From: Gammaproteobacteria bacterium
GTDB taxonomy: Bacteria > Pseudomonadota > Gammaproteobacteria > SZUA-229
Assembly (NCBI GenBank): GCA_029882395.1
Contig: JAOUKT010000030.1
Coordinates: forward strand, 1-39,887
Direction of reading: 5' to 3'
DNA: 39,887 nt
A program made the position numbers and the translations under genes. The first letter of the stretch is position 1. Every line of letters begins with the position of its first letter. Shown piece by piece: positions 14,657 to 22,986 of the stretch. The notes beneath the pieces are model-generated. The model did no database searches. It had not been told where the DNA came from and saw only the letters and a program-made list of their open reading frames with translations.

Positions 14657-15092
14657 TTTTCTGCCGGCTTTTGAACTGACTGATGGCTTTAGTCAGTTCG
14701 GCGTAAGGCAGCATTTCAATCGCACCGTACTGTTCGACCGCTGAGGCAATGAGTTCGCGTATATTTGGCAGCTCAGTCATCGCTTCTGAATGCAGTAACC
14801 GCTGCAGCTCTATCACACTGGCCAGCTGCACCCGGATTTCCTTGGCATGGGGCAAAGGGCCGTTTATCTGGGTTAACTGCAGCGAGAAACGGGCTTTTTC
14901 ACGCAGGGTGTGTAAATACAGCTCACAGCGTTTTAGCAATAAAGCATCAGCGCAGGCCACCCCTTCGCGGTCAGCCAGGTTAAAACGTTCCGAGGCGTCA
15001 CACTGGCAGCGCCTTGAATTAATCGCTTTTTCAAATATACACTTATGCGGGTTCAGGCTTTTATAAGCGCTTCGGTATTCGTTTTCTTCCAT
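14643..15092 (-). CDS. Conserved hypothetical protein with N-terminal cysteine cluster
   Basis: 149 aa. Cysteines at 18, 29, 31, 47 and 56 (C-x10-C-x-C-x15-C-x8-C) occupy the N-terminal third, a layout that could bind zinc or an Fe-S cluster. The rest is helical (ELYLHTLREKARFSLQLTQ, IRVQLASVIELQRLLH). There is no signal peptide or membrane segment. The gene directly follows the 78-aa gene on the same strand. I do not recognise the family. Confidence 0.65.
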   Translation of the reverse strand: MEENEYRSAYKSLNPHKCIFEKAINSRRCQCDASERFNLADREGVACADALLLKRCELYLHTLREKARFSLQLTQINGPLPHAKEIRVQLASVIELQRLLHSEAMTELPNIRELIASAVEQYGAIEMLPYAELTKAISQFKSRQKRQKK

Positions 15093-15105
15093 TGTGATTT
15101 AAGAG

Positions 15106-15342
15106 TTATTTTTCCCATTCCTGCAAAATGGGCTGGTCGCGTTTTTCCATTAACAGCTCCTCGGCATGCAGGGTATTATCGGCAAAAATGACTTTAATAT
15201 TTACGCCTGGTTCAGCCATGTTTTTACGTGCTTCGCGGCAGTTAAGTTTAGCGTCTTTATAGGTCTCAAATTCATTCAGCTTTTCAAGATTTTTGATGAA
15301 GTTGGTAGCACCATCGGTAATTTTATAGACAAAATAAGGCAT
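15106..15342 (-). CDS. Small conserved hypothetical protein
   Basis: 78 aa: MPYFVYKIT at the start, then a charged helical region with KDAKLNCREARKN, IKVIFADNTLHAEELLMEKRD and the C-terminal ILQEWEK. Proteins of this pattern are, from memory, widespread in gammaproteobacteria without an assigned role. It lies 13 nt upstream of the Cys-cluster gene, so the two are probably co-transcribed. Confidence 0.72.
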   Translation of the reverse strand: MPYFVYKITDGATNFIKNLEKLNEFETYKDAKLNCREARKNMAEPGVNIKVIFADNTLHAEELLMEKRDQPILQEWEK

Positions 15343-15539
15343 GTTTGAACCCCTGAAATGGTTTTAGTCAATACCCTATTGTATCAATATTTTCTAATAT
15401 ATAGGTACTGCGAATGTAGGTATTTGAGCTGAGAGCAGGATATTGTATTGGTTTGCGGCAAACACATTGTTTTGGGCTGGTAACAGCGAGCAGATGAACT
15501 AAGCTTTAGACATTAATCTCACGGCAGGCAGTTATCTCA

Positions 15540-16715
15540 ATGAGCGGTATTAGTAATTATCTTCAGGTTCTGGCAAAACATGACGGTTCGGATTTATACA
15601 TGAGTACCGGTGCGCCGCCGAGTGCGAAATTTAATGGTGAGATGAAACCGTTATCAAAACAGCCGCTGCCGCCGGGCATGGTTAAAAAGCTTGCCTATGA
15701 ACTGATGAATGAAGAACAGATAAAAGACTTTGAGCACAAGCCAGAAATGAACATGGCGATCTCGGAGCCAGGTATTGGCCGTTTCAGGGTCAATATCTTC
15801 AAGCAGCGAAATGAAGTCAGCCTGGTGATTCGAAATATCAAAACCGATATACCGAATCTGAATGATCTGGGTTTACCTGAAATATTGAAAACCATGATCA
15901 TGAAAAAAAATGGTTTGATTTTATTTGTCGGTGGTACCGGTTCCGGTAAATCCACCTCTCTGGCCGCTTTGATAGATTATCGAAACAGCAATAGCAAAGG
16001 CCATATTATTACCATAGAAGACCCGATTGAATTTGTGCATAAACACAAACTGTCGATTGTTAATCAGCGCGAAATTGGCGTTGATACGGACTCTTATGAA
16101 GATGCGTTGAAAAATACCTTAAGACAGGCGCCGGATGTGATTTTGATTGGTGAAATACGCGATGCTGAAACCATGGAGCATGCGCTGGCTTTTGCAGAGA
16201 CCGGGCATTTAGCCATATCCACCCTGCATGCGAATAATGCCAATCAGGCACTTGATCGAATTGTTAATTTTTTCCCCGAAGAAAGACGACAACAATTGTT
16301 AAATGACCTGTCGTTAAATTTACGCTCTTTCATTTCGCAGCGTCTGATTCAGACCGTTGATAACAAACGCTGTGCTGCTATTGAAATTTTACTGGGCACA
16401 CCGATGATAGCCGAACTGATTAAAAAGGGTCAGGTGGCGGAAATTAAAGAAATAATGGAGAAATCAGAAAATATCGGCATGCAAACATTCGATAGTGCTT
16501 TGATCAAACTGTTTAATGCCGGCAAAATCAGTAAAGAAACGGCGATTAAAAATGCCGATTCTGAAAATAATGTGCGGCTGAAGATTGAGCTGGGTGATGG
16601 CATTCAGCCGCCAGTGACAGGCAGTGATGAAAAACAGGAAAATAACCGCTTTTCTGGCCTGAGCCTGATGGAAAAAGAAGAAGATAAGGAAGAGGGAGAC
16701 GAGGAACCGGTGTAG
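15540..16715 (+). CDS. pilU: Type IV pilus retraction ATPase PilU
   Basis: 391 aa. PilT/PilU-type secretion ATPase: Walker A GGTGSGKST (131-139), Asp box ITIEDPIEFVH, Walker B VILIGEIRDAET and His box AETGHLAISTLHANN. The acidic extension after NNVRLKIE makes it longer than PilT and matches PilU. PilU assists PilT in pulling pili back for twitching and DNA uptake, in the cytoplasm at the pilus base. No pilT is in the window. A pilin accessory gene lies 5 kb away. Confidence 0.92.
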   Translation: MSGISNYLQVLAKHDGSDLYMSTGAPPSAKFNGEMKPLSKQPLPPGMVKKLAYELMNEEQIKDFEHKPEMNMAISEPGIGRFRVNIFKQRNEVSLVIRNIKTDIPNLNDLGLPEILKTMIMKKNGLILFVGGTGSGKSTSLAALIDYRNSNSKGHIITIEDPIEFVHKHKLSIVNQREIGVDTDSYEDALKNTLRQAPDVILIGEIRDAETMEHALAFAETGHLAISTLHANNANQALDRIVNFFPEERRQQLLNDLSLNLRSFISQRLIQTVDNKRCAAIEILLGTPMIAELIKKGQVAEIKEIMEKSENIGMQTFDSALIKLFNAGKISKETAIKNADSENNVRLKIELGDGIQPPVTGSDEKQENNRFSGLSLMEKEEDKEEGDEEPV

Positions 16716-16720
16716 ATTGG

Positions 16721-16740
16721 CTCAGGCCGTCCGGCCTAAG
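16721..16740 (+). terminator. Weak hairpin after pilU
   Basis: CT-AGGCC pairs with GGCCT-AG around GTCC. No T run follows, so termination would be inefficient or Rho-assisted. Confidence 0.35.
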
Positions 16741-16786
16741 CTGGGTACAAAGCTGTTAAATCGCAGGCGTGATTTTTTAGCAAACA

Positions 16787-17563
16787 TTAATCAATGCCGA
16801 ATTTGTATTGCTGCTGGTTCCAGATGAGTTTGGCATAACGTGCTACCGGCACATTCATTTGTTGTTGTATGGTTTTTGCCCTGTGCAGCAGCTCTTTATG
16901 TTTAATTGAGGGTATGTCATTTTTAAACGCTATGACAATTGTATTGCCGCCTTCGACTGTAAAGCTGATGAGTCGGTTTTCAAACACATGTGATAACAGG
17001 TCTTCAATTTCTGCCGTTGATCTGAAATCCTGAAGCCACAGATTGAGTACCAGTACACCCTCTTCAGTGAGTGATTTTTTACAACGCCTCAAATAAGATA
17101 ACTGGATTTGCCTGGGTTCCATTCCATGCGTGTTGTAGAGGTCTGAGAAAATGATATCACTTTTTGTTTTTGTTGTTTTCATATAACTGACAGCATCACT
17201 GGTGTGAATGTGCAAGCGCCTGTCATTGGGCAGATGAAAGAATTTTCTTGCTGTGTTGATGACTTCCTGTCGAAGTTCTATGGCATGCACGCTGAGCTCA
17301 TCAAAACTGTTAAGCAGGCACTTTGCCATGGAACCTGTGCCCAGCCCCATGATGGTGGCGGTTTCAGTACGGGATAAAAACAAAAAGCCGGTCATCATTG
17401 CCTGGGTGTATTGATGCATCAGTTCAGCAGGGTTGCTCAGGCTCATGCAGCCTTGTTCAATGTCACCATCAAAACTGAGAATACGGCTTATTCTGTTTTG
17501 GTAAACATAGATCGGGCCATATTCATCATGCACAGTGGCAATACGGACAGAGTTAATCATCAT
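16787..17563 (-). CDS. Spermidine synthase-like methyltransferase-fold protein
   Basis: 258 aa. The Rossmann domain has IMGLGTGSMAKCLL (nucleotide-binding loop), VHAIELRQEV, IHTSDAVSYM and DIIFSDLYNTHGM, arranged as in polyamine aminopropyltransferases. The N-terminus (YGPIYVYQNRISRILSFD) resembles the short beta-domain before that fold. The catalytic-site match is imperfect, so true spermidine synthase activity is not assured. A small RR-motif gene starts upstream on the same strand with 15 nt between. Confidence 0.75.
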   Translation of the reverse strand: MMINSVRIATVHDEYGPIYVYQNRISRILSFDGDIEQGCMSLSNPAELMHQYTQAMMTGFLFLSRTETATIMGLGTGSMAKCLLNSFDELSVHAIELRQEVINTARKFFHLPNDRRLHIHTSDAVSYMKTTKTKSDIIFSDLYNTHGMEPRQIQLSYLRRCKKSLTEEGVLVLNLWLQDFRSTAEIEDLLSHVFENRLISFTVEGGNTIVIAFKNDIPSIKHKELLHRAKTIQQQMNVPVARYAKLIWNQQQYKFGID

Positions 17564-17578
17564 GATGTTAGCCAGCGT

Positions 17579-17971
17579 TCAAGCTTTGGTATCAATACCG
17601 AACTGTAGGTTGGGGTGTATGGCGTCGTCTTCTCTCTGGCCGGGAGTCTTTCGTCGATCATGTTCGCTGCGCGTATTGAGTAACACTGGCTGGTTTTTAT
17701 GGCGCCGGTCATTTTGCCGTCGATCCTCACTGCGTGACACTTCTTTGCGCGAAGGCGTCTGTGTAACGGCTGTATTTTTATCAGGGGCTGAAGTTTCGGC
17801 GTTATTGTGTTTGTCATTTTCTGAAGCAGCCGGTTTTTGTTTTGGCTGTTTGTTTTTATTTTCTGATTCGGGCATAACACTATCAACATGAAAAGAACTT
17901 TTGTTGACTTTGTTTTGCTTTTGCAGTGATTGTGTACCCTGACCATCTACTGGAAAATGAATATTAGTCAT
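17579..17971 (-). CDS. Hydrophilic low-complexity protein with RR-NDRR motifs
   Basis: 130 aa from the ATG at 17971, which has GAGG close before it (an in-frame start at 18013 lacks one). Residues 30-85 are Lys/Asn/Ser/Glu-rich and probably disordered. The C-terminal part carries EDRRQNDRR and a second HDRRK around PVLLNTRS. This doubled Arg-rich pattern recurs, from memory, in small proteobacterial proteins of unknown role. It is likely co-transcribed with the spermidine synthase-like gene. Confidence 0.65.
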   Translation of the reverse strand: MTNIHFPVDGQGTQSLQKQNKVNKSSFHVDSVMPESENKNKQPKQKPAASENDKHNNAETSAPDKNTAVTQTPSRKEVSRSEDRRQNDRRHKNQPVLLNTRSEHDRRKTPGQREDDAIHPNLQFGIDTKA

Positions 17972-18159
17972 GTCGCCTCGTACTACCCGAGAAGTTGACC
18001 TATCATAACCCAAAATACCTGAAAAGTGGACTTTGACAGCCTCATGGCCTGTTTGCGAAAAGTATTTTGCTTTAGATCACAAATCTATAATCAATATTTA
18101 TTGCATCGATAAGAATGATTTATTAATGCTGGGTGTGGCCGCTTCTGAGCATGTCTTTT

Positions 18160-18801
18160 CTAGAAAGGGCTTGGGCTGTGTATCGCTATCGTTTGAGCGC
18201 TGGCAGGGTGTTTAAAACAAAGCTCAGAGGCATGCAGTAATAAACGCGGACTCATGGCGTGCGTCTCGGTTGTGCCGTAAAGGTTATCACCCAGGATCGG
18301 GTGACCCAGCGAGAGCATGTGAAGCCTGAGCTGATGTGAGCGTCCGGTGTGGGGCTTTAATTCGACACGACTGGTAGCGTTCGGGTACCTGTGCAGAATT
18401 TTCCAGTGAGTGAGTGCTGACTTGCCCTGTTCATGGTCGATGATTTGTAAAGGCCGGCGTTCGTAATCGCAGCGCATTGGCAAGTCAACTGAGCCACCGT
18501 CTTCTGAGGGGTGCTGATTGACAATTGCGATGTAGGTTTTGTCGATTTCACGTGCCTGAAACAGTCGGCTGATCTGGCTTTGTGCCGGTTTGTTTAAGGC
18601 CATTAGCATGATGCCAGAGGTATCATAATCGAGCCGGTGCACGATTAAAGCACCGGCAAATTGCAGCTGCACTCTGGCAGACAGGCAGTCCTGTTTGTCG
18701 GGGCCTCGGCCGGGTACTGATAGCAGATTGGCGGGTTTATTTAAGATAATAAAGTCGTTATCCTGATAAAGAATATCGGGCATTGTGTGGCTTGTTATCA
18801 T
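18160..18801 (-). CDS. rluA: Pseudouridine synthase RluA family (23S rRNA U746 / tRNA U32 type)
   Basis: 213 aa, the size of E. coli RluA (219). The catalytic Asp is in HRLDYDTSG. Other RluA-type stretches are NKPANLLSVPGRG, VDLPMRCDYERRP, LKPHTGRSHQLRLHML, HPILGDNLYG and AMSPRLLLHA. There is no S4 domain, as expected for RluA. The start ATG overlaps the upstream stop (TGATG), so translation is coupled. An alternative ATG lies six codons further in. Target sites are inferred from similarity. Confidence 0.88.
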   Translation of the reverse strand: MITSHTMPDILYQDNDFIILNKPANLLSVPGRGPDKQDCLSARVQLQFAGALIVHRLDYDTSGIMLMALNKPAQSQISRLFQAREIDKTYIAIVNQHPSEDGGSVDLPMRCDYERRPLQIIDHEQGKSALTHWKILHRYPNATSRVELKPHTGRSHQLRLHMLSLGHPILGDNLYGTTETHAMSPRLLLHASELCFKHPASAQTIAIHSPSPF

Positions 18802-19463
18802 CAGGGCAGGTTGCTCTCGAGGAAACTTTTGTAATTTTCAGCGCTGATAATTTGAGTGCCGTCACAGTTAAATTGCATGCTGACCAGGCTTTGCACAATA
18901 CACAAAGTGACGTTGCGCAGATAATATTGCTGCATTTCACGCAGGGTTTTGAAGGTCGTGATAATCGGTTCAAGCTCATCCGCTTTCATCGGCTGCCAAT
19001 TGGCACTGCGCTTGTTAAGTATGTTTTGCCAATAAGCGGGTAACTTTTTGTAGATTTCACCGGCCCGCAAAGCACTGTATAGCTCACGCATCTGCTGGAT
19101 TTTGTCAGTGTAGCTGACGGCAGGAAACTGCCGTTTTATATATTCGGAGTCGGCCATTTTTTCTGCCGTGTGTACTTCCTGGCGTAACGGGTCAAACACG
19201 GAATGGGTACGAATTTCTCCGCTATTGAAACCGACGTAGATGCGGTAGGTGCTGCGGTTTAGCATCAAATCGAGCAGGTTTTCCTGTAACGCATCAATGA
19301 CATTATCTGCCGGGCTTTTATAGCGTTTGCGGTCATATGTGGTTTCACGCAGTGACGGGTCACCGCGAATACCAATCTGCAGGTGGCTGGAGTTGAGTCC
19401 CGCAGCACTGACGATGCTTTCCTTTAACACCAGCTCTTCAAAATTGTCATCTTGCTCTGACAT
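18801..19463 (-). CDS. Conserved hypothetical protein
   Basis: 220 aa, soluble, without signal peptide. Recognisable stretches include GIRGDPSLRETTYDRKRYKSP, ALQENLLDLMLNRSTYRIYVGFNSGEIRTHSVFDPLRQEVHTAEKMAD and a helical C-terminal half. I do not recognise a family. It is coupled to rluA downstream (TGATG) and lies 1 nt after the small membrane protein gene, so the three form one operon. Confidence 0.7.
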   Translation of the reverse strand: MSEQDDNFEELVLKESIVSAAGLNSSHLQIGIRGDPSLRETTYDRKRYKSPADNVIDALQENLLDLMLNRSTYRIYVGFNSGEIRTHSVFDPLRQEVHTAEKMADSEYIKRQFPAVSYTDKIQQMRELYSALRAGEIYKKLPAYWQNILNKRSANWQPMKADELEPIITTFKTLREMQQYYLRNVTLCIVQSLVSMQFNCDGTQIISAENYKSFLESNLP

Positions 19464-19464
19464 C

Positions 19465-19725
19465 TTAATCCTTTGTCGGAATCGGGGCAGTTTCTAATGA
19501 CTGCTCAAAAGCTTGCCTGTATTGTTCAATATCGGGGAACAGCATAATAGCGGCAGATGTCAGTACGATGACAATAGCCCATTTTAACTTTTTAGAGGGC
19601 AGTTCAAACACAGGGCTGCTCGCCAGTGCTGCCAGACTCAGCAGCAATGCCGAACTCCAGCCATCGATTTTGACAGCGCCTAAGGCCATGAGTATAAAAA
19701 TAGCCATTAAATAATAGTAAAACAT
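19465..19725 (-). CDS. Small inner-membrane protein
   Basis: 86 aa from the ATG at 19725 (MFYYYLMAIFILMALGAV). AGAGA lies 7 nt before it. The frame is open 22 codons further upstream without a better start. Three hydrophobic segments are visible (about 3-19, 25-41, 49-65) with a short soluble tail. First gene of the operon with the 220-aa protein and rluA. Function unknown. Confidence 0.65.
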   Translation of the reverse strand: MFYYYLMAIFILMALGAVKIDGWSSALLLSLAALASSPVFELPSKKLKWAIVIVLTSAAIMLFPDIEQYRQAFEQSLETAPIPTKD

Positions 19726-20284
19726 ATTTTTCTCTGAAAAATTTATTAAGCGCCATAATAATGCTTCGGTTTGACCAGGTATATATCCCAATGGTGAAAA
19801 GGCACTAATTTAGAGTGCAAATGATCGAATAACGAGTCTGGCTTATTTAATAATATCGAAATTATGATGCTTAGCTTATGGAGCGTAGCGTTCCAAACAG
19901 GTTGGCTCAAAAAAAGCCCTGTCGATATCGAATGACGAGCGCTCTGGTGAGACATGCTGTTTTGCTACAGGTTCATTGTTAGAACGGCAAAATGGAGAAG
20001 TCGGCATTGTTGTCAGTTAATAAAAAACGCGGCGTATGCAGCGGGCTGAAAGTATTGCTCGACAGCAATAAAACTGCGCTACTGCTAGGTTCGCTAGCAG
20101 ACTTGATGCAGCCAGACGGCAGCGCATCACATCGCTGAAAAGACGGCATGCGCTAGATCCGCGGGCTTATGCTATTGGCGCTGGAGATATCGGCTTATCA
20201 ATCCCAGTGCTGCGCCAGTGCAGGTGCTACCGGGGGGGGGGCAGGCACTTGCAAGTTGTGATTACCTGTTCTATAGTTCGATAC
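19726..20284. other. Structured intergenic region upstream of arsR
   Basis: About 560 bp. It holds several hairpins (ACAGG/CCTGT with GGCT/AGCC at about 19896-19922; CTGCTAG/CTAGCAG at 20081-20099), a 48-codon frame at 19992-20138 with coding-like composition but no ribosome site, a run of ten G (20232-20241) and the arsR promoter. GC content and texture differ from the flanks. A decayed gene or RNA element is possible; neither is proven. Confidence 0.45.
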
Positions 20285-20303
20285 ATGTCGAAATATAGAA
20301 CAG
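20249..20303 (+). promoter_or_regulatory. arsR promoter and long palindromic operator over the start codon
   Basis: -35 TTGCAA (20249-20254), 17-bp spacer, -10 TATAGT (20272-20277). An inverted repeat with 16-bp arms (CTGTTCTATAGTTCGA at 20266-20281 and its complement at 20288-20303, one mismatch, 6-bp centre) covers the -10, the predicted start of transcription and the ATG at 20285. This is an autoregulatory ArsR operator. The mRNA is predicted to be leaderless. Confidence 0.8.
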
Positions 20304-20608
20304 ATGCCGCCAGCCTGTCCAGCGCCTTTAAAGCCTTATCTAATCCGAACCGGCTGAATATTTTTAGCCGACTGCTGGTTTGTTGCGAAACTGGTTCCGC
20401 TTGCCAGGTCGATCAATGCATGAAAATTGTGGTCGGTGAGTTGGGTAAAGATATTGATATTGCCGCTTCTACCTTGTCGCATCATTTAAAAGCGCTCAAT
20501 CAGGCGGGCTTGATTATTATGGAAAGGCGCGGCCAGCATGTTGAGTGCTGGGTGAACACTGAAATGGTGGAGCATTTGTCTTGTTTTCTAAAGATGAGAA
20601 AAAACTAA
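20285..20608 (+). CDS. arsR: ArsR-family metalloregulator
   Basis: 107 aa from the ATG in the operator centre. The upstream open frame runs through the promoter and is not real. The winged HTH is clear (FKALSNPNRLNIFSRLL, DIDIAASTLSHHLKALNQAGLI, ERRGQHVECWV). Cys33, Cys34, Cys40 and Cys45 form a likely As(III) site, different from the CVC site of E. coli ArsR. It precedes arsM by 16 nt, so it should repress arsM until arsenite binds. Confidence 0.9.
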   Translation: MSKYRTDAASLSSAFKALSNPNRLNIFSRLLVCCETGSACQVDQCMKIVVGELGKDIDIAASTLSHHLKALNQAGLIIMERRGQHVECWVNTEMVEHLSCFLKMRKN

Positions 20609-20624
20609 ACAGAAGGCGTTAAAC

Positions 20625-21461
20625 ATGAGTGTAAAAGAAGATTTAATTCGTCAGCAGATTCGTGAGAGTTACAGCAAAGTCGCCGAAGCCAGTAACGATG
20701 GCGGCGGCTGCGGTGTGGAGAGTTCATGTTGTGGTGTGTCATCAGATGTTGATATCAATACCGTTGTTTCTACCCGGATGGGTTATTCCGAAGAGGATAT
20801 AAAATCCACTCCGCAAGGCGCTGATATGGGGCTGGGTTGCGGAACACCAAAAGCGATTGCAAGTATCCAGCGCCATGAAACGGTACTTGATCTGGGCAGC
20901 GGCGGTGGCTTTGACTGTTTTCTTGCAGCACAGGAGCTTGCCGGAACCGGCCAGGTGATTGGCGTTGATATGACGCCCGCCATGCTCAGTAAAGCCCGCT
21001 TAAATGCAGAAAAAACAGATTATAAAAATATTCAATTTCGTCTGGGTGAGATAGAACATTTGCCGGTGGCCGATCTGTCCGTGGATGTGATTATTTCAAA
21101 TTGTGTGATTAATCTGTCACCCAATAAAAGCCAGGTGTTTGATGAGGCCTTTCGTGTATTAAAAGCAGGGGGGCGCATGGCTGTCTCTGATGTGGTTGCC
21201 AGTGCACCATTACCGGAAGCGATTAAAAATGATAAAGAATTATTATCCGGTTGTATGGCAGGTGCTTCAACGATTGAAGAAATAAAAGCGATGATGGAGC
21301 ACAGCGGCTTTATCAATATCAGTATCGTGCCTAAAGACGAGTCACGATCTTTTATTAAAGACTGGGCACCGGGTACGAATATAGAAGAATTTGTCATATC
21401 GGCTTATATTCAGGCGGATAAACCTGCCGCCATCAGCTCAGCTGACAGCTGCTGTGCTTGA
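20625..21461 (+). CDS. arsM: Arsenite S-adenosylmethionine methyltransferase ArsM
   Basis: 278 aa. The class I methyltransferase motif VLDLGSGGGFDCFLAA is followed by GVDMTPAML. Cys72 (GLGCG), Cys160 (NCVINL) and Cys210 (GCMAGA) correspond to the three As(III)-binding cysteines of known ArsM enzymes. A further CC pair at 35-36 and a C-terminal CC are usual. It converts arsenite to methylated, volatile or less retained forms. An As-binding ArsR is directly upstream in the same transcript, and no arsB or acr3 is nearby, so methylation is the visible detoxification route. Confidence 0.93.
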   Translation: MSVKEDLIRQQIRESYSKVAEASNDGGGCGVESSCCGVSSDVDINTVVSTRMGYSEEDIKSTPQGADMGLGCGTPKAIASIQRHETVLDLGSGGGFDCFLAAQELAGTGQVIGVDMTPAMLSKARLNAEKTDYKNIQFRLGEIEHLPVADLSVDVIISNCVINLSPNKSQVFDEAFRVLKAGGRMAVSDVVASAPLPEAIKNDKELLSGCMAGASTIEEIKAMMEHSGFINISIVPKDESRSFIKDWAPGTNIEEFVISAYIQADKPAAISSADSCCA

Positions 21462-21509
21462 AAACCGGAGTAGAACCTGCGGTATATTGTTGAAATATCG
21501 GTGCGATCA

Positions 21510-22265
21510 ATGACGAAAAGAAATGCCTTCTTAATCCATCTGGGATTGAGTATTCTGGTTTTTAGTATTTTGTTAATGCTAATTATTTATGTCTGGTACC
21601 CTGCTCCTTACTTCGATATGGAATATCGAATGAAGTGGATTAAACTGATTGCCTTTGTGGATATAGTGATTGGCCCGGGCCTGACGTTGCTGGTGTTTAA
21701 ACCTGACAAACCCAGTATTCGTTTTGATATGTCGGTGATTCTGGCTTTGCAGCTATCCGCTCTTGCATGGGGTGTTTGGAATGTCTGGTCTGTGCACCCG
21801 GTGCTGAATGTGTATTTCGAGAGCCAGATATATTGTCTGGACTCTAAAGATGTAAGGCTGTCAGATGTTGAAAAAAAACTGCTTTCAACGCCGATGCCTG
21901 ATAAATTAATGGCTATCTTGCCTTATCCTGAGACGATAGAAAAGAAGACTGAATACTTAAAGCAAGCGAAAGGTGATCGACCAATGGTCTATTATCTTGG
22001 GCACATGTATGAGGCCGCTGCGACAGATAAAACGATTAGCTTGAACCAGAATCAGTCAGGTTTTATGTCTGTGGTCGAGGCCTCCGAGCAACACCAGAAA
22101 CAATGGCAGGACTTTATTTCGGCTTATCAAGGCATTAATTCAGACTGGCGATATTATCGCTTAAACTGTATCGGAGATGATCGTACGGCGGTTTTCAATC
22201 GAAAAACCAATACCATAGAAGCCGTGCTGAAGATCCGTCTGCCAATATACTGGGAATTTCAATAA
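21510..22265 (+). CDS. Type IV pilin accessory protein, TfpX/TfpZ family
   Basis: 251 aa from the ATG at 21510 (a GTG lies three codons upstream). The N-terminal half has membrane segments and the family pattern: AFLIHLGLSILVFSILLMLIIYVWYPAPYF, AFVDIVIGPGLTLLVFKPDKPSIRFDMSVILALQLSALAWGVWNVW. The C-terminal half is periplasmic. TfpX/TfpZ proteins help assemble or modulate type IV pilins and are normally next to a pilin gene, but no pilin is adjacent here. Confidence 0.85.
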   Translation: MTKRNAFLIHLGLSILVFSILLMLIIYVWYPAPYFDMEYRMKWIKLIAFVDIVIGPGLTLLVFKPDKPSIRFDMSVILALQLSALAWGVWNVWSVHPVLNVYFESQIYCLDSKDVRLSDVEKKLLSTPMPDKLMAILPYPETIEKKTEYLKQAKGDRPMVYYLGHMYEAAATDKTISLNQNQSGFMSVVEASEQHQKQWQDFISAYQGINSDWRYYRLNCIGDDRTAVFNRKTNTIEAVLKIRLPIYWEFQ

Positions 22266-22349
22266 AGTTAGAAAAAGATAGACCTATATGAAAAGACATG
22301 CGTTTAAGATTATAAGCAGACAAATTTTGCCGGTTATTGAGTGACAGTG

Positions 22350-22976
22350 ATGATACCGACAATAAAAAAAAATCAGTCTCATGTTGTTTTTGATAACGAC
22401 ATAGACCTCAAAGCGTCTGCTCAGGACTTATCGCTGCAGGAAGTCAGCGATGAAACGTTAATGCTGGCTTATGCTAACAACGATCAGCTGGCATTTAATA
22501 AGCTCTATGAGCGTTATCGAGTGGCATTGTACCGGTATATGTTTAAACAGATAACGGTGTCAGAAGCCATTTTGAATGAGTTGTATCAGGATGTCTGGTT
22601 AAAGTTAATAAATAGCCGCCAGCAATATAAGGTAAAGGCCAGTTTCAAAACTTTTTTATACCAGATTGCTAATAATACGCTGAAGGATTATTTCAGACGT
22701 GAATCGGTTCGTAAGATCATGTCTAATATTGAAGATGACACACAACTACAGGACCCGGCGAAGTTACCGGAGGACAGGGTATTAGAAAGCGAACTGATGG
22801 AAAAATTCAGGCAGGTTTTAAATGAATTGCCACAGGATCAGCGCGACGTGTTTTTATTGAGAGAAGAGGCCGGCCTGACCTCGGTGCAGATAGCTGAGGT
22901 CATGCAGGTGAGTCTGGATACCGTCAAAAGCCGGATGCGCTATGCGGTATCAAGGCTTAAAGAGATTATGGATTGA
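22350..22976 (+). CDS. ECF-type RNA polymerase sigma factor
   Basis: 208 aa from the ATG at 22350 (an in-frame GTG is 9 nt upstream). Region 2 is LMLAYANNDQLAFNKLYERYRVALYRYMFKQ...ELYQDVWLKL and FKTFLYQIANNTLKDYFRR. Region 4 is LNELPQDQRDVFLLREEAGLTSVQIAEVMQVSLDTVKSRMRYAVSRLKEIM. Regions 1.1 and 3 are absent, as in ECF sigma factors. The next gene, 10 nt on, encodes a membrane protein of anti-sigma size, the usual pairing. The signal and target promoter are unknown. Confidence 0.9.
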   Translation: MIPTIKKNQSHVVFDNDIDLKASAQDLSLQEVSDETLMLAYANNDQLAFNKLYERYRVALYRYMFKQITVSEAILNELYQDVWLKLINSRQQYKVKASFKTFLYQIANNTLKDYFRRESVRKIMSNIEDDTQLQDPAKLPEDRVLESELMEKFRQVLNELPQDQRDVFLLREEAGLTSVQIAEVMQVSLDTVKSRMRYAVSRLKEIMD

Positions 22977-22986
22977 GAGCAATATT

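Noticed and set aside
17560..17946. 128-codon minus-strand frame in another phase
   Set aside because: It overlaps the RR-motif gene, which has the better ribosome site and a recurring protein motif.
20081..20099. CTGCTAG-GTTCG-CTAGCAG considered as a tRNA arm or attC site
   Set aside because: No acceptor stem, anticodon arm or integron core sites can be built around it.
20207..20284. Upstream extension of ArsR
   Set aside because: It runs through the G run, the -35 and the -10 of the arsR promoter.
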